In this document: positions 45,737-54,416 of the stretch, one piece after another | Numbering within the stretch: position 1 is the first letter of the stretch | How the letters are laid out: every line of letters starts with the position of its first letter | Assembly: GCA_018380195.1 (NCBI GenBank) | Contig: JAGZUC010000001.1 | Location: 89,674 to 153,673 of the forward strand | Reading direction: 5' to 3' | Length of the DNA stretch: 64,000 bases | DNA from: Collinsella sp. | GTDB lineage: Bacteria; Actinomycetota; Coriobacteriia; Coriobacteriales; Coriobacteriaceae | Translations under genes and position numbers: made by a program | Notes under the pieces: model-generated | What the model saw: the letters and a program-made list of their open reading frames with translations, nothing else | Told to the model about the DNA's origin: nothing | Databases searched by the model: none

Positions 45737-46633
45737 CTAGCTGCGGTAAGTCGCGTCGGCCATCAGGATATGGCGCACCACCCTTGCAGTCGGGTTCCAT
45801 CTTTCCCGGGTCTGGTTGACCCTGAAGAGGTTGACGTACCAGTCGAGGCGGGCCCGCAGGTTCCTGGGCGACATTCCCGTGAAGCGCCAAAGGTAGCGCT
45901 TGAGCCACGAGTACAGGTCGTTCACCATCTCCATCCGCTCCAGGTAGACCGGGTCGTTGACGTCCGCCCTGTGAACCTCGCTCTCGAGGCCTCTCTCTTT
46001 GACCAGCGCGCCGTGTGCCCGTTCGAGGTCGTGGATGAGCAGCGACCCGGGCGCTATCCTGACGCCCATGGCCTTCCTCACGCGCGTCGAGCTGGGTTTC
46101 CCGCGTCCGCAGACGACCGCGACCGGGTTCTCGTGGACGTCGTTGGCCACGCAGACGTACGGCTTCTGGCGGGACAGGCCGCGCTTGCGCGCCTGCCCGT
46201 AGCCCTTGGAGAGGTCGGTGTCGTTGATGTGGGTCTCGTCGATCCAGACGGTGTCGCGCAGCACGATCCGGTCCTGGTATCCGGACACTGTGGCGAGCAC
46301 GCGGTGCCGCCACTCGAAGGCGGTCTTGTGGGTGACGCCGCACAGCTTCGCCGCGCACTCGACGGGGAAGCTGTGGCGCATGAGCCTGATGAAGGAGACC
46401 CAGGCGGGGAGCGGCTTGCGGCAGTGCTCGAGTACGGTGCCCGTGAGGGAGTTGAACCTCCTGCCGCAGCAGCGGCAGCGCCACCTCGGGACGCCGGCGG
46501 CGGTGGAGCCGTCCCTCCAGGCGCCGTGGGTGACCTCGGCGGTGGAGGCGACGCGCCCCTCGCGGCGACACTTGACGTATGTCGCGCGAGCAAGACGTAG
46601 GGCGCCGGCGAGCCGCCGAGCGGCCTTGAGCAC
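45737..46633 (-). pseudogene. IS1595-family transposase, N-terminally truncated and joined to IS256 sequence
   Basis: From about residue 35 the frame matches IS1595/ISXO2-like transposases: RCRCCGRRFNSLTGTVLEHC (second zinc knuckle), LPAWVSFIRLMRHSFPVECA, the catalytic WIDETHINDTDLSKGYG, RIAPGSLLIHDLERAHGAL and LKRYLWRFTGMSPRNLRARL. The usual N-terminal CxxC knuckle is missing. Instead the first ~30 residues (ATYVKCRREGRVASTAEV) belong to an IS256-type transposase. So an IS1595 element inserted into, or recombined with, an IS256 copy. A short inverted repeat GGGTG/CACCC lies just downstream (45719-45736). Probably inactive. Confidence 0.8.
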
Positions 46634-46985
46634 AGGTCCTTGATGTATGCGTCCAAGCTCAGGGCGATGGCGCTCATTTGGTCCTTCGAGAGCCTGGAGA
46701 CGCCCACCTTCTCGGCCACCATCTGCACCTTGCGAGTGCTGGGGCCCGTGGCGTACATCTCGGCCACGGCGGCCATCACGGCGTTCACGACCTGCTCGGC
46801 TAGTCTGCGAAGCAGCTCCTGCATGTCGATGGCGCCGTCGTCGAACGGGGCATGGCGAGCGTGTCCGGCGTCGGGTCTGATAAGATTTCCATAGCGGTCT
46901 TCGTCCTTTCCTAGAACCTGTTGTTGTGATGATTTCAGATTCTAGGACGAAGGCTGTTTTTCGTTAAACGGGCGCTAGGGTGTCA
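46560..46985 (-). pseudogene. N-terminal remnant of an IS256-family (Mutator) transposase
   Basis: On the minus strand a start at about 46894 reads MEILSDPTPDTLAMP. A shifted frame continues DMQELLRRLAEQVVNAVMA, then EMYATGPSTRKVQ, SRLSKDQMSAIALSLDAYIK and DLCSRPLGGSPAPYV, all typical of the IS256 N-terminal half. An internal segment is deleted and at least two frameshifts are present. The non-coding end (46899-46985) carries an imperfect inverted repeat CTTCGTCC/GGACGAAG. The element stops where the IS1595 sequence begins. Confidence 0.75.
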
Positions 46986-47182
46986 CCTTTACACCAACAT
47001 TTTCGACGCGATCATTTTCTGCATCTTTCTGGCGCTAGTGTCTCCCGCACGGATGTTCGGCCCCTGTGCACATACTGGTGTTTACGATCTGCTCATCGAG
47101 CAGCTTGAGCAGCGGATTCATTACTTAGACTCGCCCTGCTCTATAATGTGCTGCATGTTGATTCTTGATAAGGTGGGTCTTT

Positions 47183-49273
47183 GTGGATACTGATAGTTCG
47201 AATGTAGTTTCAAACAATGTGATCGGTTCAAATTCTCAGGTATCTATTACACAGAATATTGTTCATACGCAAACTTGCGTTATAAACCCCATTCCTCATC
47301 AATTACCACTTGCTCCTGATTTATTTGATCGAATCGATATTCGGGATTCCCTCATATACAGCATTAATTCCGGAAAGCGAATATTTCTATTTTATGGTGC
47401 TCCAGGAGTCGGCAAAACTTACTGCTTAACCAAATATGCCAATGAGGTTGCTGATCGTTTTTCGGACGGTCATATATTTGTTGATTTGAATGACTATCGA
47501 GCTCTCGATGGATCTCTTAATGTCGACGATCTTTATAAATTTGTTATTCGATCATTAACGAAAGATTGTCCCTCCAATCCGTCTGATATTAAAAGCTATT
47601 TTAGATCAGTAACGTATGGGAAGAAAATTTTGCTTGTCTTAGACAACGTTACCGATTCATTTGACATTGATTCCCTAGTTTTAAACTCAGATGAATGTCT
47701 ACTTTTATCTGCTGGTAATTGTAAAGAAGCCTGCGCATCTTATTTAAATATATTTAAAAGCATTCCAGTTAATTCGTTCGATTCGTCAACCTCTGTCTCT
47801 TATTTCAGAAATCAGCTGGAGGAATGCGATCGCATCGATTTTGATTCTCTTGAAAACGATCCTCTATTTCATAAATTAGTCTCTGTATGTGACGGTTTGC
47901 CTATTCTTTTGAGCAGAGCTGCGCATCTGATACGAGACAATGTTTACACACTTGAAGATATTGTTTCAAACCTATCAAATCCGGAAGTTGAGCCTTTGAT
48001 GGGTGCTTTGAATCTTGAGACTGCACACTTAGACGATTTTTCTTCAAGTTTATATTCCCTGCTTGGTCGTATTGGCGGAGGGCCAATCGCACTTTCATCC
48101 TTGACTTGCATAAGTAACATGAAAGCCGCGGTAGCGGCTTTACAGGGAAAGTCGCTCATCGAACTTTCGTCAACAGCTTGGCTGGCATCATGTTCTTCTT
48201 TTGAATCGCGGCCTCTAATTTCGATGAATCGGCAGATTTCAAATTATGCAAAGACCTATAATCTAAAAGATAATGTCTCGTTTGAGGCCCTTGTTCAGTC
48301 AATTGTTCGATACTACTGCTCTCTAATCGTCACACTTGATAATGTGCTTACACCCAATCGGTTAAGAGTATCTTCTAGCTCTCTGCTTAACTCAGATTTA
48401 TTTTCCGAGATTAACCAATCAAATGCCGCAGACTATTTTCTTTCAATTCGTTTTGAAATATTTTCTGTCCTGGATTTGGCCTTCGATTTCTCACTATATT
48501 CTGAGGTGCTTTCTATGGCCGATTCTTGTTGGACTTTCATCTATGACAACGGCCTTTTCAGCCGAGGCCTTCATATTTATTCGCTCGGGCATTGTGCAGC
48601 TATTAACTTAGGTCGTCCTGATGCAGCATCTAGGATGCTTGCCTTGAAATCTCGCTGCCAGCTACGCTTAAGCATGTATGAAGATTCCTTGGCTTTAATT
48701 TCACTTGCCATTGAGCTGTCAGGTGATTCAACGAATCATATACTTAAAGGCTCTTTACTGGAATTTAAGGGCCATACTTACAGGGAGGGGATTGCAGACT
48801 TTGATTTTGCAATCTCTTGCTACGAGGCAGCAATTTCAGAGTATTTGCAGTGCGATCCCGTAAATTATCGCGGGATTGCTATCGCTAATTTCTCGATTGC
48901 GGAGTCTTATTATGCACAAGGCGACTATCGATCGGCCCTTGACAGAGTCCAATCGGAGTTGAGTTCAGTCAACCAGCTGGAACCTAATATGCGCTCAAAA
49001 ATTGAGTTGCTTGGCGCTCATTGTCTATATAAACTTGGCGAGCTCAAGAACGCTAGTTCATTAGCGCGTAGCTGTTTGGATACTTGCTTGTGCGGCGGAT
49101 TGAGCGGAGTTGTTGCGGATGCTTATCAACTATTAGGGGACATTGAGTTCGATTTGAATAAAAAGGACGAGGCGGTGCGTTCGTATTCTATATCCAGTGA
49201 GATTTATTCTCAGTTGGGAGATGTCGCTCAATGCGATATCGTTGCAGGCAAAATCCAACTTGCGCGCTTTTAG
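47183..49273 (+). CDS. STAND/NB-ARC NTPase with N-terminal amyloid-like motif and TPR repeats
   Basis: A 696-aa NLR-like protein. The first ~25 residues carry NVVSNNVIGSNSQVSIT, a short Asn/Ser/Val-rich motif of the kind called bacterial amyloid signalling sequences. Residues ~45-330 form the NTPase: Walker A LFYGAPGVGKTYCLTKYA, Walker B KKILLVLDNV, GLP-type motif VSVCDGLPILLSRAA. From ~430 to the end are helical TPR-like repeats (YEDSLALISLAIELSGDST; YYAQGDYRSALDRVQSELSS). Such proteins bind a trigger through the repeats, oligomerise and pass the signal to an effector. No effector domain is fused here; the candidate is the small protein at 50902-51270. GTG start at 47183 has AAGGTGG upstream. 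Very AT-rich, flanked by IS remnants. It overlaps the convergent next gene by four bases. Confidence 0.82.
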   Translation: MDTDSSNVVSNNVIGSNSQVSITQNIVHTQTCVINPIPHQLPLAPDLFDRIDIRDSLIYSINSGKRIFLFYGAPGVGKTYCLTKYANEVADRFSDGHIFVDLNDYRALDGSLNVDDLYKFVIRSLTKDCPSNPSDIKSYFRSVTYGKKILLVLDNVTDSFDIDSLVLNSDECLLLSAGNCKEACASYLNIFKSIPVNSFDSSTSVSYFRNQLEECDRIDFDSLENDPLFHKLVSVCDGLPILLSRAAHLIRDNVYTLEDIVSNLSNPEVEPLMGALNLETAHLDDFSSSLYSLLGRIGGGPIALSSLTCISNMKAAVAALQGKSLIELSSTAWLASCSSFESRPLISMNRQISNYAKTYNLKDNVSFEALVQSIVRYYCSLIVTLDNVLTPNRLRVSSSSLLNSDLFSEINQSNAADYFLSIRFEIFSVLDLAFDFSLYSEVLSMADSCWTFIYDNGLFSRGLHIYSLGHCAAINLGRPDAASRMLALKSRCQLRLSMYEDSLALISLAIELSGDSTNHILKGSLLEFKGHTYREGIADFDFAISCYEAAISEYLQCDPVNYRGIAIANFSIAESYYAQGDYRSALDRVQSELSSVNQLEPNMRSKIELLGAHCLYKLGELKNASSLARSCLDTCLCGGLSGVVADAYQLLGDIEFDLNKKDEAVRSYSISSEIYSQLGDVAQCDIVAGKIQLARF

Positions 49274-50883
49274 CCTTTCATTAGGGAAACAATGTAGTTA
49301 TTACTGATTGTCTCTAATATGCATCGCGTCTTATTTAGTTTTAGTAAGTACCAAATTGCTCGAGCGGTCAATATGCTATCCGGACAATCAGTTTGTACCT
49401 TAAACAGATTTACTCTATTTAGGATTGCTATCCATTCAGAGTTTTTATTTATACAAACTAGCTTGGTTGTATCGCTTTGTGTGTCCATTAGCCGGCTTAC
49501 GAATTTACTCGAAAGAGTATTATCTATGACTACTATTTCAGGCGGTGCTAAGTTAATTGAAGGCATCGCCTCCTTTTCTATAAGTTGGATTCTGGGGCCA
49601 TCGAATACCCAGTTGTAATCCAACGATGAACTTTTAAATGCTTTTATGTTAAGAATCGCCTCGCCTTTTTGTTGTTTTACCAGCGTTATGGTTCGATATA
49701 TTTCATTATCTATCTGGATTGGTCGCGGTCGTTGCGCCAGAGTTTTTTCCGGCGCTTTGTTACCAACCTTTATTCCTAGTATCGAATATACCAAGTGTTG
49801 AATCGATTCTAATGAGTGTCCAACGTTTGCAAAAGCTGTTGGCTCCAAGCGATTTGTTTGTAATGGTGTAGCTTCCAAGGCTCTAATTACCGTAAGAGCC
49901 TTATAGCTGTTCTTTATAGGTATTGAATTAATATTTGCATGTTCAGCTATAGCAATCCCCTTGGGGACGCTATCTTCGCTCGGCTCATATCTTAAAACCG
50001 GTTTGCCTATTGAGGCACCATAGTTTGTAACTGATCCATAATCGCCAATTACGATATCTGCGGCAATTATCGCTGCTTCCCAGCCTATTTCATGTGGAAC
50101 GATATTTAGCCCTGCGTATAACTCCTTTTTAAACCATGTTTTTATTTGCCATTCGCCATGTGCTGCCCAGATATACGGATGAAGAATCATCGCCACTCTG
50201 TATTCCGTATATGGAAGTTCCCTTAGTAGATCTTCTGCAATTGTTCTTATATTTGATAAAAGTGAATTTGGCCCCCATGTTGAAGTGATTATTACCAGCT
50301 TCTGGGTATTGCAATTTAATGCAGCCCTGTATTCTTCTCTATATTTTTCAGAGTATAGGATTTTATCAAAAACGGGATCGCCCACATAAACGGTTTTAAT
50401 ATTTGCTGGTAAGTCGGTTATTTCACCCTTTGAAGTCGGCTCGCAAATATATGTCGGATATTCTCTTGTCTTTAAGCGATTTATAGCTTTTAGGGTGGAG
50501 TCGTATGCCCCCGATTTACCTAATGCGGGTCCATGCTGAAACAACAACAGTGGGGCGTCAATCTTTTCAAAATCGCCATTAGGACTTGCTGCTATTGCTA
50601 GGTCAAATTTTTTGGTCAGAGCAATATTCCATGGCAGCAAAATGCATCCGGCATCTTTCAAATACAAATCGAGCGACCTGTCAACTATTGATTTTGGTTC
50701 AGGTATTGTAAAGACGCATTGGATTCTGGTGTCGGCAAATATTGCAGAGCATACTTCTTCAAGTCGACTGAAAATGTAGTCAGCCCTGATGATAAGCAGC
50801 ACTAGTTTTTCGAATTGTACGGTGTTTCTTTCTGGTGTATTTATAGGGACAAATTTAATATTGCTCGGGGGGGGGGTGCTCAT
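49270..50883 (-). CDS. TagF-like (CDP-glycerol glycerophosphotransferase-type) GT-B protein
   Basis: A 537-aa protein. The middle resembles the C-terminal GT-B domain of teichoic-acid glycerophosphotransferases: LLLFQHGPALGKSGAYD, KLVIITSTWGPNSLLS, VAMILHPYIWAAHGEWQ, then AADIVIGDYGSVTNYGASIG and KPVLRYE. The last ~150 residues are unassigned. No membrane segment is seen and no teichoic acid genes are near. Its AT-rich composition, convergent four-base overlap with the STAND gene and 18-base gap from the small upstream gene place it in a three-gene module. In that setting it may be a repurposed GT-B domain, a nucleotide sensor or modifying enzyme, rather than a wall enzyme. A run of nine G near the start (on the plus strand) could vary in length and switch the frame. 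Confidence 0.65.
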   Translation of the reverse strand: MSTPPPSNIKFVPINTPERNTVQFEKLVLLIIRADYIFSRLEEVCSAIFADTRIQCVFTIPEPKSIVDRSLDLYLKDAGCILLPWNIALTKKFDLAIAASPNGDFEKIDAPLLLFQHGPALGKSGAYDSTLKAINRLKTREYPTYICEPTSKGEITDLPANIKTVYVGDPVFDKILYSEKYREEYRAALNCNTQKLVIITSTWGPNSLLSNIRTIAEDLLRELPYTEYRVAMILHPYIWAAHGEWQIKTWFKKELYAGLNIVPHEIGWEAAIIAADIVIGDYGSVTNYGASIGKPVLRYEPSEDSVPKGIAIAEHANINSIPIKNSYKALTVIRALEATPLQTNRLEPTAFANVGHSLESIQHLVYSILGIKVGNKAPEKTLAQRPRPIQIDNEIYRTITLVKQQKGEAILNIKAFKSSSLDYNWVFDGPRIQLIEKEAMPSINLAPPEIVVIDNTLSSKFVSRLMDTQSDTTKLVCINKNSEWIAILNRVNLFKVQTDCPDSILTARAIWYLLKLNKTRCILETISNNYIVSLMKG

Positions 50884-50901
50884 ATGACGCTGCTTTCGTT
50901 T

Positions 50902-51270
50902 TTATCTAACTACCTCTTTCGATATGTTGATGCTTGACCCGGTATTTCCGATAACGATGTTGCTATTCGTGGAGTTAACGTCGATATCGAGTTCGTTATT
51001 GGCAAATACGGTGGCCATACGTTCCCACGCATTTATGAGACGGTCTAATTCCGGATCGCACCTAAATTCATCCATCTTTTGGATCATTTGATTTGGATCT
51101 GATAGTTCGATCAAAACATCTGCTTCAGAAACGTCATCGGCTGTGACAAATTTTGACGTAAGACCGCAAATGAGCCTTTGGGTTAATACCCACAAGCCTG
51201 AACCTAGCGCACTTGCCCCGCCTTTTGCCAATCCATTAAAACAGGCTTCAATAAGAGTGGGAAGGTCCAT
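50902..51270 (-). CDS. Small helical protein ending in an amyloid-like motif (candidate effector)
   Basis: A 122-aa protein. The first ~100 residues are predicted helical, with an amphipathic/hydrophobic stretch (LAKGGASALGSGLWVLTQRL). The last ~20 residues are TNSNIVIGNTGSSINIS, Asn/Ser/Gly/Ile-rich with the same VIG...(V/I)xI(S/T) pattern as the N-terminus of the STAND protein encoded nearby. In known NLR-linked amyloid signalling, an effector with a membrane-active helical domain (Bell or HeLo-like) carries the motif at its C-terminus and is templated by the NLR. Size and layout fit that scheme. It is first in an operon with the TagF-like gene (18-base gap). The ATG at 51270 has AAAGGCGC upstream. 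Confidence 0.6.
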   Translation of the reverse strand: MDLPTLIEACFNGLAKGGASALGSGLWVLTQRLICGLTSKFVTADDVSEADVLIELSDPNQMIQKMDEFRCDPELDRLINAWERMATVFANNELDIDVNSTNSNIVIGNTGSSINISKEVVR

Positions 51271-51506
51271 ATCTGCGCCTTTCGGTTGCGTCTATCTCAT
51301 TTAATTATAGCTGTTAAGGTGACTATTTTTGAAACATCGGTTTTTTGCTGGTGGAAGACCTGTCGGGCCTCATACTGTGTCTCACGTTCTCTTTCATGGT
51401 CCTCCTAGCGCTGCTGAGTTAACACCATCAGCGTGGTGGCAGCGGGGAAGTGTGTCGTGCACATTTGACGATCACGCTTCCGCCTATAGCGGTTTTTCGC
51501 ATATCT

Positions 51507-51596
51507 GTTAGCGTCGGATTATTTTAGCCAAATATAGTCGGCCGGGATTGGTCAATCTCGACCGACTATATTTGGCTAAAATATTCCGACGCTAAC
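51507..51596. repeat. Long inverted repeat (35-bp arms, one mismatch) overlapping the end of an IS110 transposase
   Basis: Arms 51507-51541 and 51562-51596 pair at 34 of 35 positions around a 20-base spacer. The right arm encodes the last codons and stop of the IS110-type transposase remnant. Confidence 0.85.
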
Positions 51597-52560
51597 ACAA
51601 GTTCCTCGCCCCGGGCGTACTTCAGCCTCATGGGGTGCCGCAACGTCGAGTAAACCTCCCTGGCTATGAATCTCTTTAGGCAGCGCATGGCCTCTCGCTT
51701 CGTCTTGCCGTCGGACTTGCGCTTTGCCATGTAGGCGAGCGTTCTCTCGTCCCCGCTCATCCTGCTTACGGCAATCATGTGGAGAGCTTTATTGGCCTGC
51801 CTGTTCCCGCCGCGGTTGAGCCTGTGCCTGTCGGTCTTTCCGCTGGAGGCGGGAATGGGGGACACGCCGCAGATCGAAGCGAAACTTGCCTCGCTCGGGA
51901 TGCGCTCCGGGTTGTCGCCCGCGGCGATCGCGAGTTCCGCGGCGTTGACGGTGCCGCACCCCTTCACCTGCAGGAGGCCTGCGCATTGGCCTCGATGAGC
52001 CGATGCATGGCGCCCTCCAATTGGCCTGCTTTCTCATCGAGCTCCAGCCAGGTCCTGGCGAGCGCCCTCAGGGACGCAAGCAGCGGCCCGGCGACGTCGT
52101 CTTCCGCATTCGGGCGGCAAGACCCCAGTTTCCTGTACAGGCTCGCTCCCTTGAGCGGCCGGTATTTGGTCCTGACCCGCTCCGGGGCCGACACCAAGAG
52201 GGAGCCTATGGCGTTGGATACGCTGGTCATGGTGTTGACGTGTATGGATCTCGCCACCGTAAGGGCGCGCAGGCCCTCAACCCACTCGTTGTGGGACTTC
52301 GGCACTATGCCCTTTCCGGCAGCCACCGCGCGGGCGGCGTGCTCGGCGTCGATGCCATCGGTTTTGCCCTCTCCGACTCGCCTCTTTTCCCTCTTGGGGC
52401 GAAGTACTTCGAAGACGTCATAGCCGCGTTCCATGAGGTAGGAGCATAGACCGGCGCCATACGACGTCGTCCCCTCCATGCCTACCGCCACGCAGCCCGA
52501 CGGGTCGCCGATTTCCTCCGCAAGTTGTTTGTAGCCCCATGTGGGTAAATTCAGTCGGCA
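51566..52560 (-). pseudogene. IS110-family transposase, frameshifted and N-terminally truncated
   Basis: Two frames make one protein: the N-terminal part KQLAEEIGDPSGCVAVGMEG and KTDGIDAEHAARAVAAGKGI (52560-51964), and the C-terminal part KGCGTVNAAELAIAAGDNP, SICGVSPIPASSGKTDRHRL and GGNRQANKALH (51967-51566). They join through a frameshift near 51965-51985. The first ~40-50 residues, including the first catalytic Asp, are missing. The left limit lies inside the start of a phage gene (see 52554-52583). Sequence is unrelated in detail to the intact IS110 at 28.4 kb. Confidence 0.82.
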
Positions 52561-52583
52561 CTGACAATGCTGTTGTCAGCCAT
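52554..52583 (-). pseudogene. First codons of a phage gene interrupted by the IS110 remnant
   Basis: ATG at 52583 with a strong site AGGGAGGATTC upstream reads MADNSIVSAD and then stops. It lies directly after the scaffold pseudogene, where phages keep the major capsid gene, so it is probably the start of that gene cut by the insertion. Confidence 0.4.
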
Positions 52584-52622
52584 GTTGAATCCTCCCTATT
52601 CCACGAGTAAGGCGACCTCGCG

Positions 52623-53093
52623 CTAGTGCTTGTTGAGCCGCTTCTCGTCGGTTGCCACCCCCGCGTTGGAAAGCCCGGTCGTGCCGCCCTGGACACCGCC
52701 AGCCTTGCCGCCATAGAACAGCCAAGGCTTCACCTCCTTGAACACAGAGGCGTCGCCGTCGTGGCCGTCCGGCAGCGCCTTGGCCGCCTTCACATTGCGT
52801 ACGGCCTGCCAGCCGCAGCTCCTACTCTGCGCGCTCGTCTGCCGCCCGGGCCTTCACCTGCTCGATCACGCCGCGTAGGGCATCGGCTGCCTCTGCGGTC
52901 TTGGCGGCCTCGGCCACCTGGCCCTCAAGCTCCTTGATACGTACCTCTTGCTTGGCGAGAAGGACCTTGAACTCGTCGGGGCCATCGTCGGTGGCGGCAA
53001 CTTCTTCTTCCGCATGCTGCACTTGTTCGTCTGTTTACCCTTGCGGGTGCTGCTGCGTCTCCGTCGCCTGCCCACATCGGTGTCCTCCTTCAT
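52623..53093 (-). pseudogene. Phage capsid scaffolding protein remnant
   Basis: Starting ATG 53093 (MKEDTDV), the family frame reads QATETQQHPQG, a stop, then TDEQVQHAEEEVAATDDGPD and LAKQEVRIKELEGQVAEAAK, a coiled coil. After a further stop and frame change it continues VRNVKAAKALPDGHDGDASV, KEVKPWLFYGGKAGG and TTGLSNAGVATDEKRLNKH to TAG at 52623. An acidic coiled coil followed by a Gly-rich tail before a capsid gene is typical of GP20/DUF4355-type scaffolds. At least one in-frame stop and one or two shifts make it a pseudogene. Confidence 0.65.
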
Positions 53094-53315
53094 GGGAACC
53101 ACTTTCGTGAATCACGCAGGCAGGAGCCCGCCCGAATGCATGTTAGGAGCAGGGTATTTCTCTGTCACAAGAGCGTAGTCAGCTCGAACTAAATCACATT
53201 TAGTATTGTGCCACTTTCGAAGAGCTCAAAGCTTTAGCACAATCTATAAGGTAGCAGCTGTAAATCTGCTATCCTAAGCATGTTCCAAATTTCCGCAATA
53301 GAGAGGAAATGGTAT

Positions 53316-54413
53316 ATGGAGGCAATAGACTACATACCTAGGCTGGTGAGAGCCTGTTTAGAGAATGACAGAAGACTCGTAGAGTCAGTCTCGCTCACGG
53401 TGTCCCGCAAGCTGAGACGTGATCGTCCTGATCTCGCTTCGGAGATCGCTGGGGCGCTTGCAGCATCTGACATGAGAAGCGAGGCTACCCGTGCAGCCGA
53501 GATAAACCCGCTACCGATCGACCGAGAGACCCGCTTCTCTCTCGTAGAGTTCATAGAGCCAATCGAGCTACCGGACCCCATTCTTGATGCTGCAACCACA
53601 AAAGAGCTTGCTGACTTTCTCAAGGAAAGAGGTCTGATTCAGCGGTTTTTCGAGGATGGGATCGAACCCTCGAACAGTATCCTCTTCATTGGCGCTCCGG
53701 GCGTGGGTAAGACATACGCGGCCAACTGGCTTGCATACAAGCTCGCTCTTCCGCTCATAACGCTCGACCTCGCAACTTCGATATCCAGCTATCTCGGTCG
53801 ATCCGGACAAAACATCAAGAGCGTCTTCGACTATGTCCGCGCACAGCCTGCGGTGCTCTTCCTGGACGAGTTCGACGCAATTGCGAAGCGGCGTGATGAC
53901 GAGGGTGACCTTGGCGAATTGAAGCGCCTAGTGAACGTTCTTCTCAAAGAAATCGAGACATGCCCTAAGGGCAGCATCGTGCTTGCAGCTACAAATCATC
54001 CGGAGTTGTTGGATAGGGCGATTTGGCGGCGCTTCGACAGAGTTATAGAGGTGCCGCTTCCCGAGGAGAACGAACGCATGCGACTCTTCGAGAGACGCTT
54101 GCCCAGCGACCGCTTCACGCTCTCGCAAGAGATGCTCTTCCTCATGGTCGAGAAGAGCGCGGGCATGAGCGCCGCAGACATTTGCAAGCTTTGCGAGCAC
54201 ATTAAGCGCCAATCAGTGATGAATCCGGGCGAGAGCATAGAGATCATTTCTCTGAGCGAGCTGTACTCCAAATGCAAACCTCAAACGAAGCAGGAGAAGA
54301 GTGAGGCGTGCATAAAACTCAGAGAAATTAACCCAGCCCTTACCGTGCGAGACATTGCGCGGATCGTCGGAGTCGGCGCCTCGACGGTCTCCCGCTACAT
54401 GAAGGAGGCATAA
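53316..54413 (+). CDS. ietA: AAA+ ATPase of an IetAS-type system
   Basis: A 365-aa AAA+ protein. Walker A LFIGAPGVGKTYAANWLAYK, Walker B VLFLDEFDAIAKRRDDEG, sensor 1 VLAATNHPELLDRAIWRRFD with the arginine finger. A C-terminal helix-turn-helix-like segment VRDIARIVGVGASTVSRYM ends the protein. It is followed three bases after its stop by a subtilase gene. An AAA ATPase plus subtilisin-like protease pair is the IetA/IetS arrangement, first described as a plasmid incompatibility function and later as an antiphage system. The ATG at 53316 (MEAIDYIPRL) has AGAGGA upstream and is preferred over 53280. Confidence 0.85.
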   Translation: MEAIDYIPRLVRACLENDRRLVESVSLTVSRKLRRDRPDLASEIAGALAASDMRSEATRAAEINPLPIDRETRFSLVEFIEPIELPDPILDAATTKELADFLKERGLIQRFFEDGIEPSNSILFIGAPGVGKTYAANWLAYKLALPLITLDLATSISSYLGRSGQNIKSVFDYVRAQPAVLFLDEFDAIAKRRDDEGDLGELKRLVNVLLKEIETCPKGSIVLAATNHPELLDRAIWRRFDRVIEVPLPEENERMRLFERRLPSDRFTLSQEMLFLMVEKSAGMSAADICKLCEHIKRQSVMNPGESIEIISLSELYSKCKPQTKQEKSEACIKLREINPALTVRDIARIVGVGASTVSRYMKEA

Positions 54414-54416
54414 GCC

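Noticed and set aside
45770..46600. 276-codon plus-strand frame opposite the IS1595 transposase
   Set aside because: Antisense to a recognisable transposase and without any motif.
51779..52423. 214-codon plus-strand frame opposite the IS110 remnant
   Set aside because: Shadow of the transposase; only the minus strand reads a known family.
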